A stretch of 64,000 nucleotides of DNA, taken from the NCBI RefSeq assembly GCF_004153225.1, contig NZ_SEMB01000009.1:37160-101159 (forward strand), in the 5' to 3' direction. Source of the stretch: Sporolactobacillus sp. THM7-7. Its GTDB lineage: Bacteria; Bacillota; Bacilli; Bacillales; Sporolactobacillaceae. The notes under the pieces are model-generated. The model ran no database searches. It saw only the letters and a list, made by a program, of their open reading frames with translations, and was not told the origin of the DNA. Made by a program: the position numbers and the translations under genes. Shown piece by piece: positions 8,775 to 17,243 of this stretch; position 1 is the first letter of the stretch; each line of letters begins with the position of its first letter.

Positions 8775-9017
8775 CTATTGCTGCTGTTGTCCCTGCCGCA
8801 CGATCTCGTTTTTAATTTCGTTATAGGCGGTATCGAGATTGCGGATGCGGCGAATCAGTTCAAAGTTTTTATTGATCCGATCTTGGATGATCGCCGAGAC
8901 AACTGTATGATAGTAGCTGTTCATCGCTTGAACGGGTGTAAATACATCCCCGTTCTTTTTTATTTGCAGACGCAGCGCTTCTTTAAAATAGTCGACACTG
9001 AAAAGATCGGAATTCAT
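8775..9017 (-). CDS. Small protein of unknown function
   Basis: 80 residues, not recognised. It is soluble and predicted mostly helical, with a charged centre (INKNFELIRRIRNLDTAYNEIKNEIV) that could form a short coiled coil, and a Gln-rich end. A strong site GGAGGGA precedes the ATG at 9017 with a 6-nt gap, which supports real translation. It is 50 bp downstream of the B3/B4-domain gene on the same strand and probably shares its transcript. Confidence 0.65.
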   Translation of the reverse strand: MNSDLFSVDYFKEALRLQIKKNGDVFTPVQAMNSYYHTVVSAIIQDRINKNFELIRRIRNLDTAYNEIKNEIVRQGQQQQ

Positions 9018-9067
9018 GAAGGTCCCTCCTGTTAAAAATCTGCCCGAGGCTTACATATCAATCTATT

Positions 9068-9736
9068 CTACTCGATCACGGTCCATTCGTTTTCTCCGCC
9101 GTGGGCCTGTGTAAACATGTCGGCCATTTTTTTTACGAGCTGCCCGGCCTCTTCCCGATTCATCGAAGGTCTGAGGTAGATGATCTGAATGGTGCTGACC
9201 GTTTTCATTGTCACACAAGTGCGTCTGGAATCAACGATCGGACTTCCGAACGCCCCGTCACGGTCAACGGAAACAATTTTGTTTTCCATATGCATCGTCC
9301 GTCCGTTCAGACCGTCGTACTGGTCCTTGGCAGTGCCAATTGTGACCTGAATCGGCTCGTGAAGACGGTCGAGATCGTAAATACCGAGCGGAATGCCATA
9401 CTGGACGCTGAAAAAGTTATTGAGATCAACGGCCGAATGAACGGAAGGCGGCCGGCCGTTCTTTTTAATCCGCCGCAGCAGCGCCTCCTGTGACGGGCGG
9501 TATCGTGACGGATCGGTGCCCGCTTTTTTAAACACGCTCCGCCATTCTTTAACCCCTTCAATAGAGCTGACGGGAACCTCTTCCAGAGTGAGCCGGATGT
9601 TTTCATAAAAAAGCGGCAGTCGTTCGGCGATGATTTGCGGCAATTCCCCAATCACGATATGATGATAACAAATCACGCCCGCCTTAAAATTGGGAACATG
9701 ACTTTTAAGGACAGGGGCAATAGATATGTCAAGCAT
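9068..9736 (-). CDS. B3/B4 (PheT-like) domain protein
   Basis: 222 residues resembling the stand-alone B3/B4 fold, which in phenylalanyl-tRNA synthetase beta chains forms part of the editing region. Supporting pieces are the SSIEGVKEWRSVFKKAGTD-like block, RYRPSQEALLRR, and AVDLNNFFSVQYGIPLGIYD, which are typical of the free-standing family. Function of such proteins is not firmly known; editing of mischarged tRNA or an amino-acid-binding role is possible. An excellent AGGAGG site precedes the ATG at 9736. It is followed by the small unknown gene. Confidence 0.8.
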   Translation of the reverse strand: MLDISIAPVLKSHVPNFKAGVICYHHIVIGELPQIIAERLPLFYENIRLTLEEVPVSSIEGVKEWRSVFKKAGTDPSRYRPSQEALLRRIKKNGRPPSVHSAVDLNNFFSVQYGIPLGIYDLDRLHEPIQVTIGTAKDQYDGLNGRTMHMENKIVSVDRDGAFGSPIVDSRRTCVTMKTVSTIQIIYLRPSMNREEAGQLVKKMADMFTQAHGGENEWTVIE

Positions 9737-9829
9737 GGCTTAACCTCCTGATGGAATCTACGTTCAGTTTAACATATTTCACTCGTGTTTTACGGAAGAG
9801 AACCGGGGGAGAGGAAAGGGGGATTCCGG

Positions 9830-10978
9830 GTGACGGACTTTGCCGAACTAAAAAAGAAAATAATCGCTTACAGCAAAGAAATCGGCGTGGATAAAATTGG
9901 GTTTACGACGGCGGATCCTTTCACGGAACTGAAGGCGCGGCTTTATCAGCAGCAGGCGCTGGGATACCAGTCCGGATTTGAAGAAAAAGATATCGAGAAA
10001 CGGACCAAACCGGCGCTGCTTATGGACGGGGTACAGTCGATCGTGGCGATTGCCATGGCTTATCCGAAAAAAATGGCTGTCCGCCCCGAGAATACGAAGA
10101 CGGATCGCCGCGGCGCCTTTGCCCGGGTGTCCTGGGGCACGGACTATCACGTCATTCTTCGGGATCGTCTGCAAAAACTAGGCGAGTTTCTTGTTGAAAA
10201 CGCACCGGGTGCCGCGTTTAAAAACATGGTCGACACCGGAGCACTCTCTGATCGCGCGGTTGCCGAGCGGGCCGGTATCGGATGGGCTGGGAAGAACACC
10301 AACGTGATTACAAAAGAATTTGGTTCCTATGTCTATCTTGGTGAAATGCTGACTAACGTCCCGTTCCCGCCGGACAAGCCAGCGGAAAATCTGTGCGGAG
10401 ACTGTACGCGATGCATCGACCATTGTCCGACCGGAGCACTCGTGCAGGGAGGACAGCTGAACAGCCATAAGTGCATCGCCTTTCTGACGCAGACGAAACA
10501 GGATATTCCCGAGTACTACAGGAAAGCGATCGGCAACCGGGTATACGGCTGCGACACGTGTCAGCAAGTCTGTCCGTATAATCGCGATGTGGACAGCCAC
10601 TTTCACGAAGAGATGGAACCGGACCCGGAACTGGTGCGCCCGCGGCTCAAACCACTGCTGTCGCTCTCTAATCGCAGCTTTAAAGAAAAATTTGGCTCAT
10701 TATCTGGCGCGTGGCGCGGGAAGAAACCGATTCAGCGCAACGCGATCATCGCCCTCGGAAATTATAAAGACGTCACGGCTGCGCCGGAGCTTGTCCGGCT
10801 GCTCCGGGAAGATCCAAGGCCGGTCATTCGCCGGGCGGCCATCTGGGCCATTAATAAAATGCGGGATCGATTGAATCCGGACGATCGCGATAATCTTGAC
10901 CAATCGCTGCGATCACTGCTCGAGACGGAGACAGATCCATCGGTTCGGGAGAACATCAAAAATGTGCTGGGAGAGTGA
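9830..10978 (+). CDS. queG: Epoxyqueuosine reductase
   Basis: 382 residues. QueG carries out the last step of queuosine synthesis in tRNA, reducing epoxyqueuosine with a cobalamin cofactor and two [4Fe-4S] clusters. Both ferredoxin-like cluster motifs are seen: CGDCTRCIDHCPTGAL and CDTCQQVCPYN. The N-terminal domain has VDTGALSDRAVAERAGIGWAG-type residues of the cobalamin region, and the C terminus has HEAT-like repeats (AIIALGNYKD, VIRRAAIWAIN). The GTG at 9830 was chosen because AAAGGGGG stands 7 nt upstream. The next gene, ogt, starts within a few bases of the stop. The gene corresponds to B. subtilis yhbA. Confidence 0.95.
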   Translation: MTDFAELKKKIIAYSKEIGVDKIGFTTADPFTELKARLYQQQALGYQSGFEEKDIEKRTKPALLMDGVQSIVAIAMAYPKKMAVRPENTKTDRRGAFARVSWGTDYHVILRDRLQKLGEFLVENAPGAAFKNMVDTGALSDRAVAERAGIGWAGKNTNVITKEFGSYVYLGEMLTNVPFPPDKPAENLCGDCTRCIDHCPTGALVQGGQLNSHKCIAFLTQTKQDIPEYYRKAIGNRVYGCDTCQQVCPYNRDVDSHFHEEMEPDPELVRPRLKPLLSLSNRSFKEKFGSLSGAWRGKKPIQRNAIIALGNYKDVTAAPELVRLLREDPRPVIRRAAIWAINKMRDRLNPDDRDNLDQSLRSLLETETDPSVRENIKNVLGE

Positions 10979-10983
10979 GAAAA

Positions 10984-11520
10984 ATGGGAAAAACGTTAAG
11001 CCTGGCCGTCCGGGAGCTCGAGACGCCGATCGGCGCACTGACTCTGGCTATGTATCAAAATCACCTGTGTCATGTTGCCTTTGGCAATATTCGGGAGACA
11101 TGGGTGGGTATCTCCGGATGGGCAAGACGCGCCGGGCTGCCGGGCGATTTCGTCAAGAATGACGGGGCATGCGCCGAGGCGGCGGAACAGTTCGGCCGCT
11201 ATTTCGCGGGGGATTCGAAGTCCTTCGATCTGCCCCTTTTCATGAACGGAACGGCCTTTCAAAAAAAGGTCTGGGCTTTCCTGACAGAAATCCCATATGG
11301 CGAGACGCGGTCCTATAAAGAGGTCGCCGCGGCGATCGGCAGCCCGAAGGCGGTCAGGGCAGTAGGGATGGCCAATAACCGGAATCCGCTTCCGATCATT
11401 GTCCCATGCCATCGCGTGGTTGGCGCAGACGGTTCTCTTGTTGGATATGGCGGCGGCGTAGAGAAAAAGCGCTGGCTGCTTCAGCTGGAGAAGGCTGTTC
11501 CAGCTGCGGGCCGCAAGTAA
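10984..11520 (+). CDS. ogt: Methylated-DNA--protein-cysteine methyltransferase
   Basis: 178 residues. The protein removes alkyl groups from O6-alkylguanine by transfer to its own cysteine. The signature IIVPCHRVVG is present (Cys near 142), preceded by the DNA-binding helix-turn-helix region IPYGETRSYKEVAAAIGSPKAVRAVG. The N-terminal domain is short and diverged, as usual in this family. The ATG at 10984 is preferred (GGGAG 10 nt upstream), although a GTG at 10975 overlaps the queG stop. It is clearly in one operon with queG. The large 21-bp array begins about 40 bp after its stop codon, without an intervening T-run terminator. Confidence 0.92.
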   Translation: MGKTLSLAVRELETPIGALTLAMYQNHLCHVAFGNIRETWVGISGWARRAGLPGDFVKNDGACAEAAEQFGRYFAGDSKSFDLPLFMNGTAFQKKVWAFLTEIPYGETRSYKEVAAAIGSPKAVRAVGMANNRNPLPIIVPCHRVVGADGSLVGYGGGVEKKRWLLQLEKAVPAAGRK

Positions 11521-11561
11521 GAGGGCTCGGCGGTACGGTGTCAACACCCCTCGCTTCGCAT

Positions 11562-12816
11562 AGAATGCGGCTCGGAACTAACGAATGTGAGCTCGAAATC
11601 GCAGAATGTGAGCTCGGAACCGCAGAATGTGAGGTTGGAACCGCGGAATGTGAGCTCGGAACCGCAGAATGCGAGCTCGAAATCGCGGAATGTTGATCTG
11701 GAACCGCAGAATGTGAGGTCGGAACCGCGGAATGTGAGCTCGGAATCGCGGAATGTGAGGCCGGAATTGCAGAATGTGAGCTCGAAATCGCAGAATGTGA
11801 GGCCGGAACCGCGGAATAGGAACACGGAACCGCAGAATGTGAGCTTGGAACCGCGGAATGTGAGGCCGAAACTGCAGAATGTGAGCTTGGAACCGCAGAA
11901 TGAGGGCTTGGAACTGCAGAATGTGAGCTTGGAACTGCAGAATGTGAGCTTATAACTGCAGAATGTGAGCTTGGAACCGCAGAATGCTGGTCTGGAACCG
12001 CAGAATGCGAGCTCGAAATCGCAGAATGTGAGGCCGGAACTGCAGAATGTTGGTCTGGAACTGCAGAATAGGAACACGGAACCGCGGAATGTGAGCTTGG
12101 AACCGCGGAATGTTGATCTGGAACCGCAGAATGTGAGGCCGGAACTGCAGAATGTGAGCTCGAAATCGCAGAATGTGAGGCCGGAACTGCAGAATGTGAG
12201 CTCGAAATCGCAGAATGTGAGGCCGGAACTGCAGAATGTTGGTCTGGAACCGTAGAATAGGAACACGGAACTGCAGAATGTGAGCTCGGAACCGCGGAAT
12301 GTGAGCTTGGAACCGCGGAATGTGAGCTCGAAATCGCAGAATGTGAGGCCGAAACTGCAGAATGTTGGTCTGGAACCGTAGAATAGGAACACGGAACCGC
12401 GGAATGTGAGGCCGGAACTGCAGAATGTTGGTCTGGAACTGCAGAATGTGAGCTCGAAATCGCAGAATGTGAGGTCGGAACTGCAGAATGTTGGTCTGGA
12501 ACCGTAGAATAGGAACACGGAACCGCGGAATGTGAGGGCGGAACTGCAGAATAGGAACACGGAACCGCGGAATGTGAGCTCGAAATCGCAGAATATAAGG
12601 CCGGAACCGCGGAATGTGAGCTCGGAATCGCAGAATGTGAGGTCGGAACCGCAGAATGCTGGTCTGGAACCGCAGAATGCGAGCTCGAAATCGCAGAATG
12701 CGAGCTCGAAATCGCAGAATGTGAGGTCGGAACTACAGAATGAAAGCTCGAAATCGCAGAATGTGAGCTCAGAACTGCAGAATAGGAACACGGAAACTAC
12801 AGAATACAGGCTCAGA
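11562..12816. repeat. Large tandem array, about 59 units of 21 bp
   Basis: Reading from 11583, about 57 consecutive units of exactly 21 bp were followed by eye without a single insertion or deletion; a 20-bp partial unit comes before and two altered units after. The consensus is GAATGTGAGCTCGGAACCGC plus A or G. Positions 1-4 (GAAT) are nearly invariant, while positions 5-12 fall into a few types: GTGAGCTC, GTGAGGCC, GTTGGTCT and AGGAACAC. These types recur in the same order (GGCC, then TGGTCT, then AGGAACAC at least four times), so the array grew by duplication of 2-6-unit blocks. One + frame encodes NVSSEPQ heptads but is broken by at least four stops. The array fills the region between ogt and the amidase gene and ends at a small hairpin. 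Confidence 0.95.
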
Positions 12817-12838
12817 GCTTAAGTTTTCTTAAGCGTTT
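12817..12838 (+). terminator. Weak terminator at the end of the 21-bp array
   Basis: GCTTAAG and CTTAAGC (12817-12823 with 12828-12834) form a 7-bp stem with a TTTT loop, followed by GTTTTC. Weak, but it is the only such structure between ogt and the amidase gene. Confidence 0.4.
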
Positions 12839-12893
12839 TCTCCTGCTGATGCTTCGCCTTTGGACCTCTCTTAAGCATTCGGTTATGCATCAT
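12819..12893 (-). CDS. Possible 24-residue basic peptide
   Basis: A short frame reads MMHNRMLKRGPKAKHQQEKT and ends LKKT. It has ten Lys/Arg and three His residues among 24. AGAAGGCGG stands just before the double ATG, a good ribosome-binding site, and CATAGTTTA further upstream fits the sigma-K -10 pattern CATANNNTA. Small basic proteins of this kind are common among spore proteins, but I do not recognise a family. Its stop codon overlaps the hairpin at the array end. Confidence 0.35.
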   Translation of the reverse strand: MMHNRMLKRGPKAKHQQEKTLKKT

Positions 12894-12950
12894 CGCCGCC
12901 TTCTGATCATAAACTATGACGCCTAAGTCTATCGAAGGCGGGGGAATAAA

Positions 12951-13850
12951 ATGGAATGGAAGGACGTTTTCGCGGCACATGTTCGGTTTCTTGGCGAGCG
13001 TTGGGTAGATGAGGACGCACTCGGCGAAGCGGTACTTGCGCCTGGAGAACAACGCAGCATGCTCCGGAAAAAGCAGCTTTTCAAGGAAAAAAGGGCCGAG
13101 ATTGAAAAAGCGGTCGTCCGCGCCTGGATCGTTCAGCGGGAAAAAAAGCGGGAAGACCAGGTGATTGAGTACCGACTGCATACCCAATGGCTGATCCGGC
13201 AGAACGATCACTTTCATGTGGAAGAAAGGGCGGAGAATAGACAGTCAGTTCTGCATGGCGCGCAGCTTTTCGACGACGGGGTGAAAAAGCAGCCGCTCGG
13301 CGAGCCGAATGAAGAACCGGATCCGAATCAACGGGGAGGTGCTGGCGAACCTGCCGTCCGGGCCGCGTATGATCGTCTTGAAGCCGTCCGCTATGCCGAG
13401 AACTGGTGGAACCGAAGAAATCCGCGTTTTCCCAACGTGACCAACGACTGTACGAATTACGTCTCGCAGTGCCTTTTTGCCGGAGGAATCCCAATGACCG
13501 GCCAGCCAGTTAGAAATCGAGGCTGGTGGCATCAGCGGAACAATTGGAGTTTCAGCTGGGCGGTGGCGAATAGTCTGTGTCTGTATTTGAACCGAAGCGG
13601 AAATATTATCGGGGCTGTGGAAGAAGACAGACCCGAGAAACTGGTGCCCGGAGACGTCATCTGTTACGACTTTGAAGGAGACGGCCGCTGGAACCACAAT
13701 ACGATTGTGACAGCAAAAGACGCCTTTGGCGAGCCGCTTGTCAATGCCCACACGTATGACTGCCGCATGAGAGAATGGTCGTACAGAGACTCGCCCGCAT
13801 GGACTGAAAACATTCGGTATAAATTTTTTCATATTAAGGACAGGTCATAA
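12951..13850 (+). CDS. Amidase_6 (putative amidase) domain protein, YhbB-like
   Basis: 299 residues without a signal peptide. The N-terminal 120 residues are highly charged. The C-terminal half (about 125-295) has the catalytic pattern of the amidase_6 family: the Cys in FPNVTNDCTNYVSQCLFAGG and the His in GRWNHNTIVTA, plus a Trp-rich segment RGWWHQRNNW. The fold is related to CHAP/NlpC-type cysteine peptidases acting on peptide bonds, possibly in spore or wall peptidoglycan; the substrate is unknown. A GGCGGGGGA site precedes the ATG. In B. subtilis the counterpart yhbB lies between yhbA (queG) and cspR (trmL), the same order as here apart from ogt and the array. Confidence 0.82.
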   Translation: MEWKDVFAAHVRFLGERWVDEDALGEAVLAPGEQRSMLRKKQLFKEKRAEIEKAVVRAWIVQREKKREDQVIEYRLHTQWLIRQNDHFHVEERAENRQSVLHGAQLFDDGVKKQPLGEPNEEPDPNQRGGAGEPAVRAAYDRLEAVRYAENWWNRRNPRFPNVTNDCTNYVSQCLFAGGIPMTGQPVRNRGWWHQRNNWSFSWAVANSLCLYLNRSGNIIGAVEEDRPEKLVPGDVICYDFEGDGRWNHNTIVTAKDAFGEPLVNAHTYDCRMREWSYRDSPAWTENIRYKFFHIKDRS

Positions 13851-13870
13851 AGGTCATTCTCGGATTATCA

Positions 13871-13879
13871 TGGTATAAT
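13871..13879 (+). promoter_or_regulatory. Extended -10 promoter for trmL
   Basis: TGGTATAAT is a perfect extended -10 element, 59 nt before trmL. The -35 region is poor. Confidence 0.5.
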
Positions 13880-13937
13880 TAACCTTGTCTAAAAATCGAA
13901 CAGTCTCTTTACGCAGCCCCAGAGGTGTCCAACATCA

Positions 13938-14411
13938 ATGAGTATTCACGTTGTGCTTTATCAGCCGCAAATACCGCCCAATACGGGAAACATTGCCCGA
14001 ACATGTGCCGGAACGCGCAGCACGCTGCACCTGATTCGGCCGCTCGGCTTTTCAACCGATGACCGGCATCTGAAGCGGGCGGGCCTCGACTACTGGCCGT
14101 CCGTTAAGATCCATTATTATGATTCGCTCGACGACTTTTTTGAGAGGCATACGGAGGGCGAATTTTACTTTGTGGAAACAGACGGCAGCCGTCCGTACAG
14201 CGCATTTGATTACGGAGACAGAGAAAAAGATTATTTTTTCTTCTTCGGACGGGAGACAACCGGTTTGCCGAAAGATCTGATTGCCGCAAATAAAGAACGG
14301 TGTGTCCGTCTGCCGATGACAGATGCCATCCGTTCACTGAACTTATCCAACAGCGTCGCGATCATGATCTATGAAGCGCTTCGCCAGCAGCATTTTCCAG
14401 GATTGAACTAA
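13938..14411 (+). CDS. trmL: tRNA (cytidine/uridine-34-2'-O)-methyltransferase
   Basis: 157 residues, the normal length for TrmL (CspR), a SPOUT methyltransferase that methylates the ribose at the wobble position of tRNA-Leu isoacceptors. All motifs are present: VVLYQPQIPPNTGNIARTCA at the start, FGRETTGLPKDL in the middle, and the trefoil-knot SAM site LPMTDAIRSLNLSNSVAI near the end. AGAGGTG provides the ribosome-binding site. A small duplication of its 3' end lies downstream at 14470. Confidence 0.95.
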   Translation: MSIHVVLYQPQIPPNTGNIARTCAGTRSTLHLIRPLGFSTDDRHLKRAGLDYWPSVKIHYYDSLDDFFERHTEGEFYFVETDGSRPYSAFDYGDREKDYFFFFGRETTGLPKDLIAANKERCVRLPMTDAIRSLNLSNSVAIMIYEALRQQHFPGLN

Positions 14412-14505
14412 AATCTAAAATCACGTTGAAGCGACCTCATAACAGCCGTGGTCAATGTCGCCACATACTCCAGGATTGAATGAAAATCAATCGCGTCGAA
14501 GCGGT
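14397..14505. repeat. Direct repeat of the trmL 3' end
   Basis: About 35 bp beginning CCAGGATTGAA and ending GAAGCG occur at 14397 (spanning the trmL stop) and again at 14470, with a few differences. The region 14412-14701 otherwise holds only the prkA promoter area. Confidence 0.6.
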
Positions 14506-14658
14506 GCCGGTGTCTGTCCGACTCCGTTGTTTCAGCCCGCTCTTTGCCGTTCGGATGCCCCCTGAAAAATATCTTCCTTAAAAAAGTCCTTCGCTTCGGC
14601 CTTTTTCGGACGACGGAGGACAGGGATGGATATTTCATGAAAGATTGAAAGGAGACCG

Positions 14659-14666
14659 CATACACT
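14659..14666 (+). promoter_or_regulatory. Sigma-E-like -10 box upstream of prkA
   Basis: CATACACT matches the sporulation sigma-E -10 consensus CATACANT. A -35-like GGATATT lies at 14628, but about 24 nt away, which is too far, so only the -10 element is convincing. B. subtilis prkA is a sporulation gene. Confidence 0.4.
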
Positions 14667-14701
14667 CTATTACATGGGTCAATCTTTTCTGGGGGGATAA
14701 T

Positions 14702-16597
14702 ATGGACTTTCTGGATAAATTAAAAAAATTCCGAGATTATGAGGAACAGCTGAAGTGGGAAGGAACGTTTGCGGACTACCTGGAATTGGTGAAAAAGAAC
14801 CCGGTGATTGCACAATCGGCGCATGCCAGGGTTTATCAAATGATCGTTTCGGCAGGCGTGACCGAGAAGGACGGCCATAAGCGCTATCACTTTTTTGATG
14901 GGCAAATTTACGGATTGGAAGAGGCGATTGAGCGGCTGGTCGAAGAGTATTTCCATCCGGCGGCGAAACGTCTCGATGTAAAAAAACGTATATTGCTGTT
15001 AATGGGACCGGTCAGCGGAGGAAAGTCGACGATCGTAACGATGCTCAAGCGCGGCCTTGAACGCTATTCGTGGACGGACGAAGGCGTGATCTATGCGATT
15101 AAGGATTGCCCGATGCACGAGGATCCGCTGCATCTGATTCCTCTTCATCTTCGAGAGGATTTTTATAATGAAACCGGCATCCGGGTTGAAGGCAATCTGT
15201 CTCCCCTCAATGCTATGCGGCTTGAGAAGGAATTCGGCGGACGCATCGAGGATGTTCCCGTGGAGCGCATTTTTTTCTCAGAAGACAAACGCGTCGGCAT
15301 CGGAACGTTCAGTCCGTCGGATCCGAAATCACAGGACATCGCCGACTTGACCGGCAGTATCGATTTTTCGACGATTGCCGAATACGGTTCGGAATCCGAC
15401 CCGCGGGCGTATCGATTCGACGGTGAATTGAATAAAGCGAATCGCGGCATTATGGAATTTCAGGAAATGCTGAAATGCGATGAAAAATTTCTCTGGCACC
15501 TGCTTTCTCTGACCCAGGAAGGAAATTTCAAAGCTGGGCGGTTCGCGCTGATTTCCGCCGACGAGCTGATCGTCGCCCATACGAATGAGTCCGAATACCG
15601 GACATTTATCAACAATAAAAAAAATGAGGCGCTCCATTCACGCATGATCGTGATGCCCGTTCCGTATAATCTGCGCGTTGGCGACGAGGAGAAAATTTAC
15701 CGTAAGCTGATTTCCGAAAGCGATGTGTCAAATGTTCACATCGCGCCCCATGCCCTTCGGACGGCGGCTATTTTTTCCATTCTGACCCGGCTCAAAGAAT
15801 CTAAGAGCCGCGGCATTGATTTAGTTAAAAAAATGAGGCTGTATGACGGAGAAAATGTCGAAGGCTATAACGCGGCCGATATTAAAGAACTGAAAAATGA
15901 GTTTCACGACGAAGGCATGAGCGGGATTGATCCCCGTTATGTGATCAACCGAATCTCTTCGGCCATCATCAAAAAGGGCGTTCCGTCGATTAACGCGCTC
16001 GATATTCTGCGCTCGATCAAAGAAGGGCTCGATCAGCACCCGTCAATCACCGAGGAAGATAAAGAGCGTTATACAGAGTTTATCGCCGTCGCACGCCACG
16101 AGTATGACGAACTGGCGAAGCGCGAAGTACAGAAAGCGTTCGTCTACTCATTTGAAGAGTCCGCCAAGACATTGATGGATAACTATCTGGACAATGTGGA
16201 AGCCTATTGCAACAGTAATAAAATATTTGATCCGATTACGGGCGATGAAGTGGACCCGGATGAGAAACTCATGCGTTCGATAGAGGAGCAGATCGGCATT
16301 TCGGAGAACGCCAAAAAAGCGTTTCGCGAGGAAATCCTGATCCGGATCTCCGCTTACGCGCGTAAAGGCAAGCGATTCAACTATCAATCGCATGAGCGGC
16401 TGAAAGAAGCCATTCAGAAGAAACTGTTTGCCGATCTGAAAGACGTCGTCAAAATTACCACGTCCAGCAAAACGCCAGACGAGACACAACTGAAACGGAT
16501 TAATGAAGTCATTGCCCGTCTTGTCGACGAATACGGCTATAACACGACATCGGCGAACGAATTATTAAGATATGTGGGCAGTTTGCTTAACCGATAG
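14702..16597 (+). CDS. prkA: Serine protein kinase PrkA
   Basis: 631 residues, the same length as in B. subtilis. The N-terminal part is an AAA+-like module with a Walker A motif GPVSGGKST (near residue 102) and a region like Lon-type proteases (IFFSEDKRVGIGTF, LTGSIDFSTIAEYG). The C-terminal third carries the PrkA kinase-like region with YHF and FNYQSHERLKEAI. PrkA acts in sporulation and stationary phase; the homologues YeaG/YeaH/YcgB form a functional set in other bacteria, equal to PrkA/YhbH/SpoVR, all three present in this window. The ATG at 14702 follows GGGGGGAT; a longer frame from 14645 lacks family similarity. Confidence 0.95.
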   Translation: MDFLDKLKKFRDYEEQLKWEGTFADYLELVKKNPVIAQSAHARVYQMIVSAGVTEKDGHKRYHFFDGQIYGLEEAIERLVEEYFHPAAKRLDVKKRILLLMGPVSGGKSTIVTMLKRGLERYSWTDEGVIYAIKDCPMHEDPLHLIPLHLREDFYNETGIRVEGNLSPLNAMRLEKEFGGRIEDVPVERIFFSEDKRVGIGTFSPSDPKSQDIADLTGSIDFSTIAEYGSESDPRAYRFDGELNKANRGIMEFQEMLKCDEKFLWHLLSLTQEGNFKAGRFALISADELIVAHTNESEYRTFINNKKNEALHSRMIVMPVPYNLRVGDEEKIYRKLISESDVSNVHIAPHALRTAAIFSILTRLKESKSRGIDLVKKMRLYDGENVEGYNAADIKELKNEFHDEGMSGIDPRYVINRISSAIIKKGVPSINALDILRSIKEGLDQHPSITEEDKERYTEFIAVARHEYDELAKREVQKAFVYSFEESAKTLMDNYLDNVEAYCNSNKIFDPITGDEVDPDEKLMRSIEEQIGISENAKKAFREEILIRISAYARKGKRFNYQSHERLKEAIQKKLFADLKDVVKITTSSKTPDETQLKRINEVIARLVDEYGYNTTSANELLRYVGSLLNR

Positions 16598-16682
16598 CTA
16601 TCATTACCGAATCGGGAACGGTTCATCAGATGAGTGCCCTTAAATGAAAATCACCGTACATGGCACCAGGCAGGGACCAATC

Positions 16683-17243
16683 ATGGAGACGAACAAGAAG
16701 AAGGAAATATGGAGCTGGGTCAGGGCGATACTTATTGCTGTACTCGTTGCCTGGCTCATTCGTCATTTTATATTCAGCAACTATATTGTCCGAGGCGAGT
16801 CGATGATGCCGACACTCCAGGATGGAAATCGTCTGGTTGTCGATAAGATCGGCTATCGCATCGGCGAACCGAAACGCTTTGACGTGATCGTTTTTCACGC
16901 GACGGAGACGGATGATTATGTGAAGCGGGTCATCGGTCTCCCGGGGGATACCATCGCTTATCGGAACGATCGATTATATATCAATGGAAAACCTGTGAAC
17001 GAACCCTTCCTCAACCGTTATAAAAAAAATCTGCCGGAGGGGGAATATCTGACACAAAATTTCAACCTGAAGGAACTGACCGGTACAACCCGAGTGCCTG
17101 AAGGAAAAATATGGGTCATGGGTGATAACCGAAGAAACAGTGTAGACAGCCGTGTCTTTGGTTTTGTTGATGAAAAAGAGGTTGTCGGAAAAGTTGATCT
17201 TCGCTGGTGGCCGGTCAGCGAAATGGGACCGATTCGCCGATGA
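16683..17243 (+). CDS. lepB: Type I signal peptidase (copy 1)
   Basis: 186 residues. It cleaves signal peptides from exported proteins at the outer face of the membrane. One N-terminal membrane helix (about 12-30) precedes the catalytic Ser40 in GESMMPTL and the Lys81 in DDYVKRVIGLPGD; the C-terminal box VMGDNRRNSVDSR is also present. This is the single-anchor, SipS-like type of Bacillales. The ATG at 16683 places the charged N terminus (METNKKKE) directly before the helix; an upstream ATG at 16644 has no good ribosome-binding site. The next gene but one is a close paralogue, so the pair arose by tandem duplication. Confidence 0.93.
   Translation: METNKKKEIWSWVRAILIAVLVAWLIRHFIFSNYIVRGESMMPTLQDGNRLVVDKIGYRIGEPKRFDVIVFHATETDDYVKRVIGLPGDTIAYRNDRLYINGKPVNEPFLNRYKKNLPEGEYLTQNFNLKELTGTTRVPEGKIWVMGDNRRNSVDSRVFGFVDEKEVVGKVDLRWWPVSEMGPIRR

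Noticed and set aside
11562-12816. CRISPR array
   Set aside because: Units are contiguous 21-mers with no unique spacers of 30-40 bp, no cas genes are near, and the variable part of the unit falls into a few recurring types.
11587-12822. Repetitive proteins on the plus strand (NVSSEPQ heptads)
   Set aside because: The frame is broken by at least four stop codons, the pieces lack ribosome-binding sites, and the sister array at 24317 does not keep a frame.
14628-14666. Complete sigma-E promoter for prkA
   Set aside because: The -10 box is perfect but the nearest -35 match is about 24 nt away, too far for sigma-E.
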